DNA of 64,000 nt from Nioella sp. MMSF_3534 (GTDB lineage Bacteria; Pseudomonadota; Alphaproteobacteria; Rhodobacterales; Rhodobacteraceae): positions 91,580 to 155,579 of the forward strand of contig NZ_JASHJX010000004.1 of the NCBI RefSeq assembly GCF_030732985.1, in the 5' to 3' direction. The notes below the pieces were generated by a model. It had not been told where the DNA came from. It saw only the letters and a program-made list of their open reading frames with translations, and ran no database searches. The position numbers and the translations under genes are program-made. This document shows, piece after piece, positions 16,250 through 25,500 of this stretch. Each line of letters starts with the position of its first letter. Position 1 is the stretch's first letter.

Positions 16250-18283
16250 CTATGAATCGGCCTGTTGCTGCCGGTGCAAGTCGTCCAGCGGGATGTGGCA
16301 ACGGATTGCGTGGCCGTCGTCGCGGGTCTGCCACGGGGGGGTGTCGGTGTCGCATCTTGCGCCGATCTTGCGCGGGCAGCGGCGCTGGAACGGGCAGCCC
16401 TTCGCGGGCGGCGACAACTCGATCACGTCATCGGCGGTCAGCTTGGGCGCGGTGTCGGGGTCGGGCTCCAGCACGGCACCAAGCAGCACCTCGGTATAGG
16501 GATGCGAGGGCAGCGCGTAGACTTCAGCCGACGGCCCGATTTCGCACAGCCGCCCCTGGTAGAGAACGGCAACCCGGTCCGACAGCGCCCGCACCACCGC
16601 CAGATCGTGCGAGACGAAGACATAGGTCGTGCCCTGCGCGGCCTTGAGGTCGTTCAGAAGTTCCAGCACCGCCGCCTGAACCGACACGTCGAGCGCCGAT
16701 GTCACCTCGTCACACAGCACCAGATCGGGGTTTGCCGCAAAGGCGCGGGCAACGGCGACGCGCTGCTTCTCGCCGCCCGACAACTGGCTCGGCAGTCGGT
16801 CGAGGTAGTGGCCGCCAAGGCGGACCCGTTCGAGGATCTCGACGCAACGATCCTGCAGGGCGGTGCCAGACAGGCCGAAATAGAGCTTCAGCGGCTGTTC
16901 GAGGATCTCCGCGATGGTGTGGCGCGGGTTGAGGCTGTCATCGGGGTTCTGGAAGATCAATTGGATGCGGCGCAGGTGATCGGGCCCGCGCTGTTCGACG
17001 GATCGCGGCAGCGGCGCGTCGCCGTCGAAGCGGATCTCGCCACCCGCGGGCGGCAGAAGCCCGGCAATGGTTTTCAGGATCGTCGACTTGCCACTGCCGG
17101 ACTCGCCCACCAGCCCAAGCGTCTCGCCCTTCGCGATACTGATCGTGATGTCATCGACGGTGGCAGGCCGCGTATCCTCGCGCCCGCGCAGCCGGTCCAG
17201 AAGGCCGGGTCTGGAATAGCGGATCTCCAGATCCTGAAGGGACAGGACGGGGGCGGTTCCCGCCTCGGCCCGCGCGGCGTGATCGCCTTGCGAGCTCATC
17301 GGCAGGGTATCGGCCCGGTCGGCATGGTGGCAGCGCACCGGCGCGCCCCCCGGTCCGGGGGCAAGCATCGGTCGGGTGGCGCGGCAGAGGTCGCTGGCCA
17401 GCGCGCAGCGATCCACGAAGGCGCAGCCATCGCCCGCCCCGCCCGGGGCCGGGGGACGGCCGCCAAGGGCCATGGGCAGATGTGGATCGCTGAGTTTGGG
17501 GATCGAGGCCAGAAGGCCGCGCGCATAGGGATGCGTCGGCGCGGTCAGCACCTGCCGGGCGCTGCCCTCCATCACCACCTCGCCCGCATACATCACCACC
17601 ACCCGGTCACAGACCCGCGCAATCGCGCCAAGGTCATGGCTGACATAGACCATGGCCATGCCGGTTTCGCGCGCCAGATCGCGCAGAAGTTCGAGGATAT
17701 GGGCCTGCGTGGTGACGTCCAATCCCGTGGTCGGCTCATCGAGCAGCAGGGCGCGCGGCTCGCCCGCCAGCGCCATGGCGATGGCAACCCGCTGCTGTTG
17801 CCCGCCCGACAGCTCATGCGGATAGCGGCGGGTGATCGTCTGCGGATCGGGCAGGCGCACCTGCCCCAGAAGCTCCAGCACACGGTCGGGAAACTGCGCC
17901 GGGTCAAGGCGGCTGTGCAGGCGCAGCGCCTCGGTCAGTTGCGCGCCGATGCGCAGGGTGGGCGTCAGCGACTGGCCCGAATTCTGCGGGATCAGCGCCA
18001 GTTGGCCACCGCGAAGCGTCTCAAGCTCCCGGCGTTTCAGGGCGAACATGTCGTGGCCTTCGAAACGCGCGGTGCCGCCAAGCACCCGAAGCCCGCGTTT
18101 GAGATAGCCCATGGCCGCCAGCGCCACGGTGCTCTTGCCCGATCCGCTTTCGCCGACAAGACCGATGCTTTCGCCGGGCCGCACCGTCAGGTCGATGTTG
18201 CGCAGCACCGGCAGGGTGTGCCCGGCGCGGCCGGTGAAGCCGATGGACAGGTCGGACAATTGGATGACGGGAGTATCGGTCAT
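16250..18283 (-). CDS. Dipeptide/oligopeptide-type ABC transporter, fused ATP-binding protein (DppD-DppF fusion)
   Basis: 677 residues with two complete ABC ATPase domains. Walker A GESGSGKST occurs in both halves (about residues 41-49 and 380-388), and the signature motifs are LSGGQQQRVA and LSGGEKQRVA. Each half ends in the cysteine-rich oligopeptide/dipeptide C-terminal domain (CAFVDRCALASDLC; CPFQRRCPRKIGARC). Normally these are two genes, oppD/oppF. It powers the importer made with the two permeases and the binding protein just upstream. The start at 18283 is 2 bp before the permease stop. Confidence 0.93.
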   Translation of the reverse strand: MTDTPVIQLSDLSIGFTGRAGHTLPVLRNIDLTVRPGESIGLVGESGSGKSTVALAAMGYLKRGLRVLGGTARFEGHDMFALKRRELETLRGGQLALIPQNSGQSLTPTLRIGAQLTEALRLHSRLDPAQFPDRVLELLGQVRLPDPQTITRRYPHELSGGQQQRVAIAMALAGEPRALLLDEPTTGLDVTTQAHILELLRDLARETGMAMVYVSHDLGAIARVCDRVVVMYAGEVVMEGSARQVLTAPTHPYARGLLASIPKLSDPHLPMALGGRPPAPGGAGDGCAFVDRCALASDLCRATRPMLAPGPGGAPVRCHHADRADTLPMSSQGDHAARAEAGTAPVLSLQDLEIRYSRPGLLDRLRGREDTRPATVDDITISIAKGETLGLVGESGSGKSTILKTIAGLLPPAGGEIRFDGDAPLPRSVEQRGPDHLRRIQLIFQNPDDSLNPRHTIAEILEQPLKLYFGLSGTALQDRCVEILERVRLGGHYLDRLPSQLSGGEKQRVAVARAFAANPDLVLCDEVTSALDVSVQAAVLELLNDLKAAQGTTYVFVSHDLAVVRALSDRVAVLYQGRLCEIGPSAEVYALPSHPYTEVLLGAVLEPDPDTAPKLTADDVIELSPPAKGCPFQRRCPRKIGARCDTDTPPWQTRDDGHAIRCHIPLDDLHRQQQADS

Positions 18284-18284
18284 G

Positions 18285-19178
18285 TCACACCGGGGCCTTC
18301 TGTGCGCGGTCGATGCCAAGCGCCTTGGCCAGCGCGTCCGCCGTGAGGTTGATGCCGATGATCAGCGTCGACAGCGCGATGACCGGCCCCAGAACGCCCC
18401 AGGGCGCGAAGGACATGAAACCGCGCGCATCGGCGATCATCAGGCCCCAGTCGGGCGTCGGCGGTGAAACCCCGAAGCCGAGAAACGACAGCGACGAGAA
18501 GGCCAGCAGCATCCAAGACCAGCGCATCGCGCCTTCCACCATCAGCGCGTCGAGCACATTGGGCAGGAGTTCCTTGCGCATGATCGTCATGCGGCTCTGC
18601 CCGCGCGCCCGCGCGGCGGCGACGAAATCGCGCGCCACCACGTCATGGGTCGCGGCACGGGCGATGCGGATCACGGGGATGCCGTAGAAGAAGGCGAGCG
18701 TGGGGATCAGCACCTCGATCCCGGTGCCGAAGGTCACGATCAGGACCAGCATCTTCAGGATCCATGGCAGCGACAGGAAAGCATCGACGAAGCGCATCAT
18801 GACCTCGTCCACCCGTCCGCCGATGAGGCCGAAGAAGATGCCCACCAGGCCACCCCAGGCCACGGCAATGGGGGTGGCGATACCGGTGACCAGAATGGCC
18901 TCGCGCCCGCCTTGAATGGTGCGGCTGAACACATCGCGGCCCAGGTGGTCGGTGCCCAGCCAATGCACCCCGTCGGGGCCCGTCAGCATCATCGCGGCAT
19001 TCATCGTGCGATAGTCGAAGGGCGCGATATAGGGGCTGATGACGGCCAGAATCAGGTGAAACAGCACGAGGCTCAGCCCCACCGCCCCCGAGGGGCGGGA
19101 GGTCACGTCGCGCAGCACCGACAGGGTGCGGCCAAGGTGCGAATTCTGCGGGATCGAGGCAAGGCTCATGTCCGTCAT
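18285..19178 (-). CDS. ABC transporter permease, DppC/OppC type
   Basis: 297 residues with six predicted hydrophobic segments, the DHLGRDVFSRTIQGGREAI segment after the first periplasmic loop, typical of DppC/OppC, and the EAA loop ARAAT...ARGQSRMTIMRKELLPN that contacts the ATPase. The start overlaps the stop of the DppB-type gene by 4 bp (ATGA). Inner-membrane half of a peptide/opine/nickel-class importer. Confidence 0.93.
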   Translation of the reverse strand: MTDMSLASIPQNSHLGRTLSVLRDVTSRPSGAVGLSLVLFHLILAVISPYIAPFDYRTMNAAMMLTGPDGVHWLGTDHLGRDVFSRTIQGGREAILVTGIATPIAVAWGGLVGIFFGLIGGRVDEVMMRFVDAFLSLPWILKMLVLIVTFGTGIEVLIPTLAFFYGIPVIRIARAATHDVVARDFVAAARARGQSRMTIMRKELLPNVLDALMVEGAMRWSWMLLAFSSLSFLGFGVSPPTPDWGLMIADARGFMSFAPWGVLGPVIALSTLIIGINLTADALAKALGIDRAQKAPV

Positions 19179-20131
19179 TTCCTCGTGTAAAGGGTGCGCA
19201 GGCGCGGATTGGCGACCATGGTCAGAAGGTCGGCGGTCAGGTTCACGCCGACGTAGACCGTGGCCACGATCAGGGCGATGGCCTGCACAACCGGCAGATC
19301 ACGGTCGGAGATCGCGTCGATCATCATCCGGCCAAGACCCGGATAGTTGAACACCACCTCGATCACCACGACCCCGCCCAGTAGCCAGGCGATGGTCAGC
19401 GCCACGACGTTGATTGCAGGAAGCAGCGCATTGGGCAGGGCATGGCGAAATACGATGCGCCAGTAAGGCACGCCCTTCAGCGTGGCCATCTGCACGTAAT
19501 CGCTGTTCATCACCTCGATGACCGAGGAGCGGACGGTGCGCAGGATATGGGCTGTCATCACCATGGCCAGCACCACCACCGGCAGGATAATTTCGGGGAA
19601 AAACTCGGATGCGGGCGCATTGGCCGAGGTCAAAACAATCCCCGGCAGCCAGCCAAGCCAGACAGAGAAGACAAGGATCAGCACGGTGGCGGATACGAAT
19701 TCGGGGATGGTCATGGCGAAGATTGCGCCGGTCGACAGCACAAGGTCGACGGGCCGGTCGCGCCAGAGGCCCGACACGACACCAAGGAAGATGGCGGTCG
19801 GCACGCCCACGATCAGCGCGCAGGCGGCCAGCAGCAACGAATTCTGTAGCCGTGCGCCAACCATCTCGGCAATGGACCGCTGGCCATTTGCGGACACGCC
19901 AAGATCGCCACGCAGCGCATCTGACGCCCAATCGAGGTATCGCACGACGGCGGGACGGTTGAGGTCCAGTTCCTCGCGGCAGTTTTCCAGCACCCGCCCC
20001 TGCGCTTCGCGTTCGAGGAAGGCGGTGCAGGCGTCGCCGGGTAGGATCTCGACCCCCGCGAAGATGATCATGGACACGATGGCCACCGTGATCGCACCCA
20101 GAAACAGGCGCCGAAGAAACATCTGCAGCAT
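19175..20131 (-). CDS. ABC transporter permease, DppB/OppB type
   Basis: 318 residues, N-terminus LRRLFLGAITVAIVSMIIF and a C-terminal IDAISDRDLPVVQAIALIVATVYVGVNLTADL block, both characteristic of DppB/OppB. The EAA loop MATLKGVPYWRIVFRHALPN is present. The start at 20131 has GGGTGG upstream; a second in-frame ATG lies at 20122. A hairpin separates it from the upstream binding-protein gene. Confidence 0.92.
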   Translation of the reverse strand: MLQMFLRRLFLGAITVAIVSMIIFAGVEILPGDACTAFLEREAQGRVLENCREELDLNRPAVVRYLDWASDALRGDLGVSANGQRSIAEMVGARLQNSLLLAACALIVGVPTAIFLGVVSGLWRDRPVDLVLSTGAIFAMTIPEFVSATVLILVFSVWLGWLPGIVLTSANAPASEFFPEIILPVVVLAMVMTAHILRTVRSSVIEVMNSDYVQMATLKGVPYWRIVFRHALPNALLPAINVVALTIAWLLGGVVVIEVVFNYPGLGRMMIDAISDRDLPVVQAIALIVATVYVGVNLTADLLTMVANPRLRTLYTRK

Positions 20132-20146
20132 CGTTGTGCCACCCGC

Positions 20147-20194
20147 CCTTTAAAGAAAGAAGCCCCTCCGCCCCGGTCTGGCGGGGCGGAGGGC
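20147..20194 (-). terminator. Attenuator/terminator hairpin between binding-protein and permease genes
   Basis: CCCTCCGCCCC (20164-20174) pairs perfectly with GGGGCGGAGGG (20183-20193). On the minus strand the hairpin is followed by a T-rich tail (CTTCTTTCTTT). It lies after the binding-protein gene and before the permeases, where partial termination would keep binding protein in excess. Confidence 0.75.
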
Positions 20195-20208
20195 ATGGTT
20201 TCAGCCGA

Positions 20209-21690
20209 TCACTCGTCGACCGTGATCAGATGCCACCGCACGGCATCGTTCTTGACCTCGTCAAGATTGTGCACGCGAGAGGACACACCGACCAGACGGG
20301 TCACGTGATAGGGGATCAGCGTGCCTGCGGTTTCCTGAAGATGCTCCTGCGCCTGAACATAGAGCGCGCGACGGGCTTCGAAATCCAGCTCGCGGCGGGC
20401 AGCGGCCAGCAGGGCGTCGAAAGCTTCGTCCTGATAGAAGGACTCGTTCCAGCGCGCCGTGGACAGGTAGATTTCATGCAGGGCCTGATCCGCGGGGCGT
20501 TCGTTCCAGCGGGTGGCCGACACATCTTCATGCATCCAGACCTCGGACCAATAGCCATCGGTCGGGGCCTGAACCACATTCACGCGGATGCCGGCAGCGG
20601 CGGCCTGCTGCTGATAGGCGACAGCCAGCGTCGGCCAAGTGGGTTCCAGCGTGGCGACATGCACGTCGATGTCGATGCCGTCGGGATAGCCCGCCTCGGC
20701 CAGCAACGCACGGGCGCCCTCGATATCCTGCGGGCAGGACAGGTCGGCGCGATACTGGTCGTTGGGTTCCACCGGCGTGTCACAGGCAACGATGCCGCCA
20801 CCGCCAAGCACCAGATCCACCAGTTCCTGGCGATCCGCGACCATCCGCACCGCCTGGCGCACGCGCAGGTCGTTGAAGGGTTCCACATCGGTGCGGAACA
20901 CCAGACCGCGCCAGTTGCCGGTCGGGATTTCCTGAATGGTGAACCGGTCAGAGTTCTGGAACATCACGCTTTGCTGTGCGGTGATCCCGCGTTCCATGTC
21001 GATCTGACCGCCAAGCAGCGCCTGCAGGCGGGCCTGACCATCGGGAATGCCGATGATCTCCATCCGGGCGACGCCCGGCGCGCCTTCCCAGTAGTCGGGG
21101 TTGGCGACCAGAACGGTGGTGCCTTCCGCGTCGAAGGTTTCGACCATGAAGGGGCCGGTGCCGATGCCGGTGGTGGCGATCGTATCGCCGGACCCTTCGG
21201 GGATCATCCGCAGCCGGTAGTCCATCAGCTGCAAGGGCAGGTCGGCGAAGGGCGTGTCCAGCGTGATCTGAACGGTCATGTCGTCCAGCGCCTCGACCGC
21301 TTCGATCATGGCGATGGCGGACCGGGCGGGGCTGTCCATCTCGGGGTCCAGCACGCGGTTCAGCGAATAGAGAACATCGGCGGCTTCAAAGGTGGAGCCA
21401 TCATGGAACGTCACGCCGTCGCGCAGGCTGAGAGTCCAGACCGTGGCGTCCTCGTTCGCCGACCATTCAGTTGCCAGATCGGGGCTTGGGCGGCCATCAA
21501 GGCCGGGGCGGACCAGGCGGCTCATGATCTTTTCGGTGATCTGGAAAATCCGCCCATTCGAAATCGGGTCGAGGCTGGATTGTGCGCCAAAGCCATATTC
21601 ATGCGCCTGACGGAAGGTTCCGCTTTGCGCCATGGCCATGGGGCTGGCCAGCAGCACGGCCGCCGTCGCTAGTGCAATTATTCGTTTCAT
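20209..21690 (-). CDS. ABC transporter substrate-binding protein, family 5 (peptide/opine/nickel class)
   Basis: 493 residues. MKRIIALATAAVLLASPMAMA is a Sec signal peptide with cleavage after AMA. The mature part has the family 5 pattern: LDPISNGRIFQITEKIMSRLV, WTLSLRDGVTFHDGSTFEAADVLYSLNR and VANPDYWEG. Binds the substrate in the periplasm. The ATG at 21690 follows a strong GGAGGAAG. First gene of the importer run; the ligand cannot be read from sequence. Confidence 0.93.
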   Translation of the reverse strand: MKRIIALATAAVLLASPMAMAQSGTFRQAHEYGFGAQSSLDPISNGRIFQITEKIMSRLVRPGLDGRPSPDLATEWSANEDATVWTLSLRDGVTFHDGSTFEAADVLYSLNRVLDPEMDSPARSAIAMIEAVEALDDMTVQITLDTPFADLPLQLMDYRLRMIPEGSGDTIATTGIGTGPFMVETFDAEGTTVLVANPDYWEGAPGVARMEIIGIPDGQARLQALLGGQIDMERGITAQQSVMFQNSDRFTIQEIPTGNWRGLVFRTDVEPFNDLRVRQAVRMVADRQELVDLVLGGGGIVACDTPVEPNDQYRADLSCPQDIEGARALLAEAGYPDGIDIDVHVATLEPTWPTLAVAYQQQAAAAGIRVNVVQAPTDGYWSEVWMHEDVSATRWNERPADQALHEIYLSTARWNESFYQDEAFDALLAAARRELDFEARRALYVQAQEHLQETAGTLIPYHVTRLVGVSSRVHNLDEVKNDAVRWHLITVDE

Positions 21691-21970
21691 GTCTTCCTCC
21701 CTTGTGCGGCATTTGATCGGGTCCGGCGCCGCCAGGCCGAATAAGCGATTGTTCTTGTCAGTGCTGTTTTCCGTCAAACCGAAAGAAAAGCGGTCATGGA
21801 TACAGAAAACTTCATCTATCGTCGAAGTCATCGCCGGTGGTCCCGACCGAAAGTGTCAAAGGCCGGGCGGGATCAGACAAATTCGTTTTTCTCGGGAACG
21901 TATGTGTCAAACGAATACATGCGTAGACCAAGCCGTGCTAAACCGGGTCTGGCAACCGAAAAGGGGCAAC

Positions 21971-22618
21971 ATGCACGGCGGCTATCATGTCATAGCAATA
22001 GGCGGTGGCGGCTTCACCCATGGCGCGGATCCAGAGCTCGATCTGTTCTGCCTGAAGGGTCTGCCGGAACGGCCACACCTCGGATTCATCGGGGCCGCAT
22101 CACGGGACGACCCGGTCAAGATTGCCCGGTTCCACACGCGGTTTGCAGATCTGGCGGGGTCTCTGTCGCATCTGCCTATGGGCGCCGGTTCGGCACAGGC
22201 CGCTGCATGGGCCGCTTCGCTGGACCTGATCTATGTCGGCGGAGGAAACACCGCCCGGCTTGTCAGCCATCTGCGGGAAACGGGCATCGCAGACGTGCTG
22301 GCGGAGGCTACGGTGAAGGGCACGGTGCTGGCCGGGGTCAGTGCAGGAGCGGCCTGCTGGTTCGACAAGGTGCTGACGGATTCGCTTGGAAACGGATTGC
22401 GCCCGATGGACGGTTTGGGAATCGTGCCGGGATCCTGCTGTCCGCACTATTCCACGGAACCCCTTCGACAAACCGCGTTTCCCGAGGCCATCGCGCGGGG
22501 CGATCTGCCCGCGGGATATGCCATTGATGACGGTGCAGCCATCCGCCTGATCTCGTCAGGGGAAGCGGAGGTATTCTCCGCCCGCATGAACGCCGGCGCA
22601 AGGCGGCTGCCCAAGTAG
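21971..22618 (+). CDS. Peptidase S51 family protein (dipeptidase E-like)
   Basis: 215 residues with the S51 layout: AIGGGGFT at the N-terminus, LGFIGAAS, YVGGGNTARL and the nucleophile elbow GVSAGAACWF, whose serine is the catalytic residue. Members hydrolyse Asp-X dipeptides or cyanophycin fragments. It is transcribed divergently from the peptide-type importer, which suggests it processes an imported amide-bonded substrate. The start at 21971 is preceded by AAAGGGGC. No signal peptide, so cytoplasmic. Confidence 0.85.
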   Translation: MHGGYHVIAIGGGGFTHGADPELDLFCLKGLPERPHLGFIGAASRDDPVKIARFHTRFADLAGSLSHLPMGAGSAQAAAWAASLDLIYVGGGNTARLVSHLRETGIADVLAEATVKGTVLAGVSAGAACWFDKVLTDSLGNGLRPMDGLGIVPGSCCPHYSTEPLRQTAFPEAIARGDLPAGYAIDDGAAIRLISSGEAEVFSARMNAGARRLPK

Positions 22619-22724
22619 GCACCGATGAAGGGCCGCCTTGCGGGATGATCCTGCACTTCCGGAAAAAACGGCGTCGCGCTTTGCGACACTTGCCAGGCAA
22701 TCACTGCAGCGGGCCAGCCAGATG

Positions 22725-23738
22725 TTAGCTGCCGTAGATTGGCTGAACCGCAACACCGTCCCGCGCCGACTGCGCACAGGCCAGCGCGATGGCAAGCGCG
22801 GCGCGCCCGTCCTCGGCAGTGCTGGAGGGTTCGCGCCCCTCGGTTACTGCCGCATGGAACTCGTCCAGCGCGTTGTAGAAGGACTGGTCATAGCGTTCGA
22901 GGAAGAAGTGTTTCAGCGGCTTCCTCGCTTCGGTCGCGGTGCCGTCCCACCGGACAAGCGAGTCGTCGCGGTGATTGCGGGTCTGGACCATGCCCTTTTC
23001 GCCAAACGCCTCCAGCCGCTGGTCGAACCCGTAGGAACAGGCGCGCGAGTTGTTGATATGGACCAATGCGCCCGAAGGCATGGTCAGCGTCGTCATGGTC
23101 AGGTCGAAATCGCCTTCCGCCCCGATCTGGGGGTCGAATTTGCAGCTTCCGGCGGCATAGACCTGAACGGGCCTCTCTCCCGCGATCCAGCACAGAAGGT
23201 CGATATCGTGGATCGTGGCGTCGACGAAGTAGCCGCCCGAGGCACGGACGTAGTCGATCGGCGGGGGGCTTGGCTCGCGGCTCCAGCTCATCAGCATGTT
23301 CAGTGGCCCGACCTCGCCCGCGCGCACCGCCTGTTGCAGCATCGCGTTGTCGGGGTCGAACCGGCGGTTGAATCCGAGCATGAAGGGCACAGGGTGCGAT
23401 TTCAGCGCCTGCATGGCGCGGTCCACCCGTTCCAGCGATTGATCGAGCGGTTTCTCGCAATAGATCGGTTTGCCCGCTGCCGCGACACGCTCGATATACT
23501 CCACGTGGGTATCGGTCGGCGTGGCAATCACCACCGCATGGACGCCCGGATCGGCCAGCACCGCGTCGAGATCATCCATCGGTCGCCCGCCATAAAGCGC
23601 AGCGGTCTTTTGGGCGGATGACATGCGCGGGTTAAAGATCACCTCCAGCCGCAGGCCGGGATGGGCGTTGATCTTGGGTCCGTAGACATGGGCCATGCGA
23701 CCCGTGCCCATCAGGGCGATGCCAAGTTCCCGTGTCAT
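22725..23738 (-). CDS. Gfo/Idh/MocA family oxidoreductase (inositol 2-dehydrogenase-like)
   Basis: 337 residues. GIALMGTGRMAHVYG is the NAD-binding motif, IYCEKPLDQSLERVD the EKP motif with catalytic lysine, and GGYFVDATIHDIDLLCW the H/D catalytic segment; the order and spacing match IolG and related myo/scyllo-inositol dehydrogenases. Acts on a cyclic polyol or sugar. Its start overlaps the GMC oxidoreductase stop by 4 bp (23735-23738), so the two form an operon. Confidence 0.87.
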   Translation of the reverse strand: MTRELGIALMGTGRMAHVYGPKINAHPGLRLEVIFNPRMSSAQKTAALYGGRPMDDLDAVLADPGVHAVVIATPTDTHVEYIERVAAAGKPIYCEKPLDQSLERVDRAMQALKSHPVPFMLGFNRRFDPDNAMLQQAVRAGEVGPLNMLMSWSREPSPPPIDYVRASGGYFVDATIHDIDLLCWIAGERPVQVYAAGSCKFDPQIGAEGDFDLTMTTLTMPSGALVHINNSRACSYGFDQRLEAFGEKGMVQTRNHRDDSLVRWDGTATEARKPLKHFFLERYDQSFYNALDEFHAAVTEGREPSSTAEDGRAALAIALACAQSARDGVAVQPIYGS

Positions 23739-25336
23739 GCGCGCCCCCTGAGGTCTGCCAGAATGATCGCCGCCGCCTTTTCCCCGATCATGATCGAGGC
23801 CGCGTTGGTGTTGCCCGTCACGATGCGCGGCATGATCGAGGCATCGGCCACGCGCAGCCCCTCGATACCGTGCACTTTCAGGCGCGGATCAACCACCGCC
23901 GTGTCGTCCACCCCCATCTTGCAGGTGCCCACGGGGTGCAGCAGCGACAGCCCGTTCTGACGGCAATAGGCAAGCAGGTCTTCGTCCGACTGCACGTCCT
24001 TGCCGGGGGACAGTTCGTATTCCACACAGTCCGACATCGGCGCGGTCTGCGCAATCCTGCGCCCGAACTTCAGCCCCGCCAGCGCGGCGCGGTGGTCGGC
24101 CTCGTCCGCGAAGAAATTGAACTGGATTTCCGGTGCTTTCGCGGGGTCCGGCGCGGTCAGGCGCACATGCCCGCGAGAGTTTGGCCGCATATGTTCGGCC
24201 AGGATCGTGAAGCCGGGGAACGGGTGCGGCTTCAGCTGCTCGTCCGTGCACCAGGCCATGAAAGTCACCATCATGTCGGGGCGGTCGACCTCCGGCCCTG
24301 AACAGATGAAGGTATTGGAATAATTGCCATTATCAGCGAACGGTCCGGTGCGGAACAACAGCCAGCGCAGCAGTTGCAGCCCGCCCTTCAGCTTGTTGTT
24401 GTAAAGGTCGTTCACCGTCATCCGCACGGTAGACCGATACTCCGCCCCGATGCCGAAATGGTCTTGCAGGTTCTCGCCCACGCCTTGCAGGTCGTGCTGC
24501 GTCTCAACGCCATGCGCCTGCAACAGCGCCCCCGGACCGATGCCCGAGAGTTGCAGAAGTTGCGGGGAATTGAAGGTGCCGCCCGACAGGATGATTTCGT
24601 GCCGCGCTTTGGCTGTGTGGGTGCCGGACCTGTCCGTCCACGTCACGCCGGTCGCGCGCTTTCCGTCCAGGTCCACCCGCTGCACCAGCGCATGCAGGCG
24701 CAGGTCGATATTGCGCTTGGCGGCGCCCCGCAGGTAGCCCGCTGCCGTGCTCCACCGCCGACCATTCCGTGTCGTGGTCTGGACGTAGCCGGTGCCCTCT
24801 TGCTGTGCGCCGTTGAAATCGTCGTTGCGGGGCACGCCCAAAGCCTCTGACGCCGCGTGGAACGCCTCGCCAAGCGCATGCTCGGTGCGGATGTCCGAAA
24901 CGGAGACCGGGCCGCCAGCGCCGTGGAAATCGTCCGCGCCCCGTTCCTGATCCTCGCAGGATTTGAAATAGGGCAGCACCCCGTCCCAGCCCCATCCGGT
25001 GCAGCCCGCCGCTTCCCATCCGTCGAAATCCTGAGGCTGGCCGCGCATGTAGATCATGCCGTTGATCGCGCCCGTGCCGCCCAGAACCTTGCCGCGCGGC
25101 TGGAAGAGTTGCCGCCCGTTCAGATGTGGTTCCGGCGCACTGGTGTAGCACCAGTTCACGGACGGGTTTGCATAGAGCAAAGAATAGCCAAGCGGGATGT
25201 GAATGAAGGGATTGCGATCCTTGCCGCCCGCTTCCAGCAGCAACACGCTGTGCCCCGCCTCTGCCAGCCGCCCGGCCACGGCACACCCGGCAGAGCCAGC
25301 GCCCACAACGATGAAATCATAGCTCTCAGCGGTCAT
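23735..25336 (-). CDS. GMC family FAD-dependent oxidoreductase (choline dehydrogenase-like)
   Basis: 533 residues. FIVVGAGSAGCAVAGRLAEAG is the FAD dinucleotide motif near the N-terminus, GKVLGGTGAINGMIYMRG is GMC signature 1 and LSGGTFNSPQLLQLSGIG signature 2. The C-terminus has HPVGTCKMG and the active-site pair region MPRIVTGNTNAASIMIGEKAA. It oxidises an alcohol group; the neighbours point to a sugar or polyol rather than choline. A GGGGAGGA ribosome site precedes the start. It is divergent from regulator 1, with two copies of the shared motif in between. Confidence 0.9.
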   Translation of the reverse strand: MTAESYDFIVVGAGSAGCAVAGRLAEAGHSVLLLEAGGKDRNPFIHIPLGYSLLYANPSVNWCYTSAPEPHLNGRQLFQPRGKVLGGTGAINGMIYMRGQPQDFDGWEAAGCTGWGWDGVLPYFKSCEDQERGADDFHGAGGPVSVSDIRTEHALGEAFHAASEALGVPRNDDFNGAQQEGTGYVQTTTRNGRRWSTAAGYLRGAAKRNIDLRLHALVQRVDLDGKRATGVTWTDRSGTHTAKARHEIILSGGTFNSPQLLQLSGIGPGALLQAHGVETQHDLQGVGENLQDHFGIGAEYRSTVRMTVNDLYNNKLKGGLQLLRWLLFRTGPFADNGNYSNTFICSGPEVDRPDMMVTFMAWCTDEQLKPHPFPGFTILAEHMRPNSRGHVRLTAPDPAKAPEIQFNFFADEADHRAALAGLKFGRRIAQTAPMSDCVEYELSPGKDVQSDEDLLAYCRQNGLSLLHPVGTCKMGVDDTAVVDPRLKVHGIEGLRVADASIMPRIVTGNTNAASIMIGEKAAAIILADLRGRA

Positions 25337-25415
25337 TCGGTCCTCCCCGACCGCGCATTTGACGGCCCTTGGCCCAACTGTGTCACAGGGGCCGGTCTGG
25401 CCGGAACGTCACAAA

Positions 25416-25434
25416 TGTCAGGATTGGACAAAAC
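25416..25434. promoter_or_regulatory. Candidate operator copy 1
   Basis: TGTCAGGATTGGACAAAAC contains a TGTC-N7-GACA inverted repeat. It lies in the 164-bp divergent region between the GMC gene and regulator 1, and resembles the sites at 25465, 28378, 28455 and 34916. Confidence 0.5.
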
Positions 25435-25464
25435 TCCTGTGCCGCGAGAGGGCGGAGTGTGTTT

Positions 25465-25481
25465 TGTCAGAATTGGATATT
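25465..25481. promoter_or_regulatory. Candidate operator copy 2
   Basis: TGTCAGAATTGGATATT (TGTC-N7-GATA) lies 49 bp from copy 1 and ends just before the AAGGAGGG ribosome site of regulator 1, a position that fits autorepression. Confidence 0.5.
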
Positions 25482-25500
25482 TCGCAAGGAGGGACCTGGC

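Noticed and set aside
16265..18346. 693-codon plus-strand frame opposite the fused ABC ATPase gene
   Set aside because: The minus strand encodes two perfect ABC domains; the plus-strand frame has shadow composition and no motif.
20134..21672. 512-codon plus-strand frame opposite the family 5 binding-protein gene
   Set aside because: Antisense shadow; the minus-strand gene has a signal peptide, ribosome site and family motifs.
23735..25336. Choline dehydrogenase betA
   Set aside because: GMC family is certain, but there are no betaine genes and the context is a sugar/polyol locus, so the symbol was not given.
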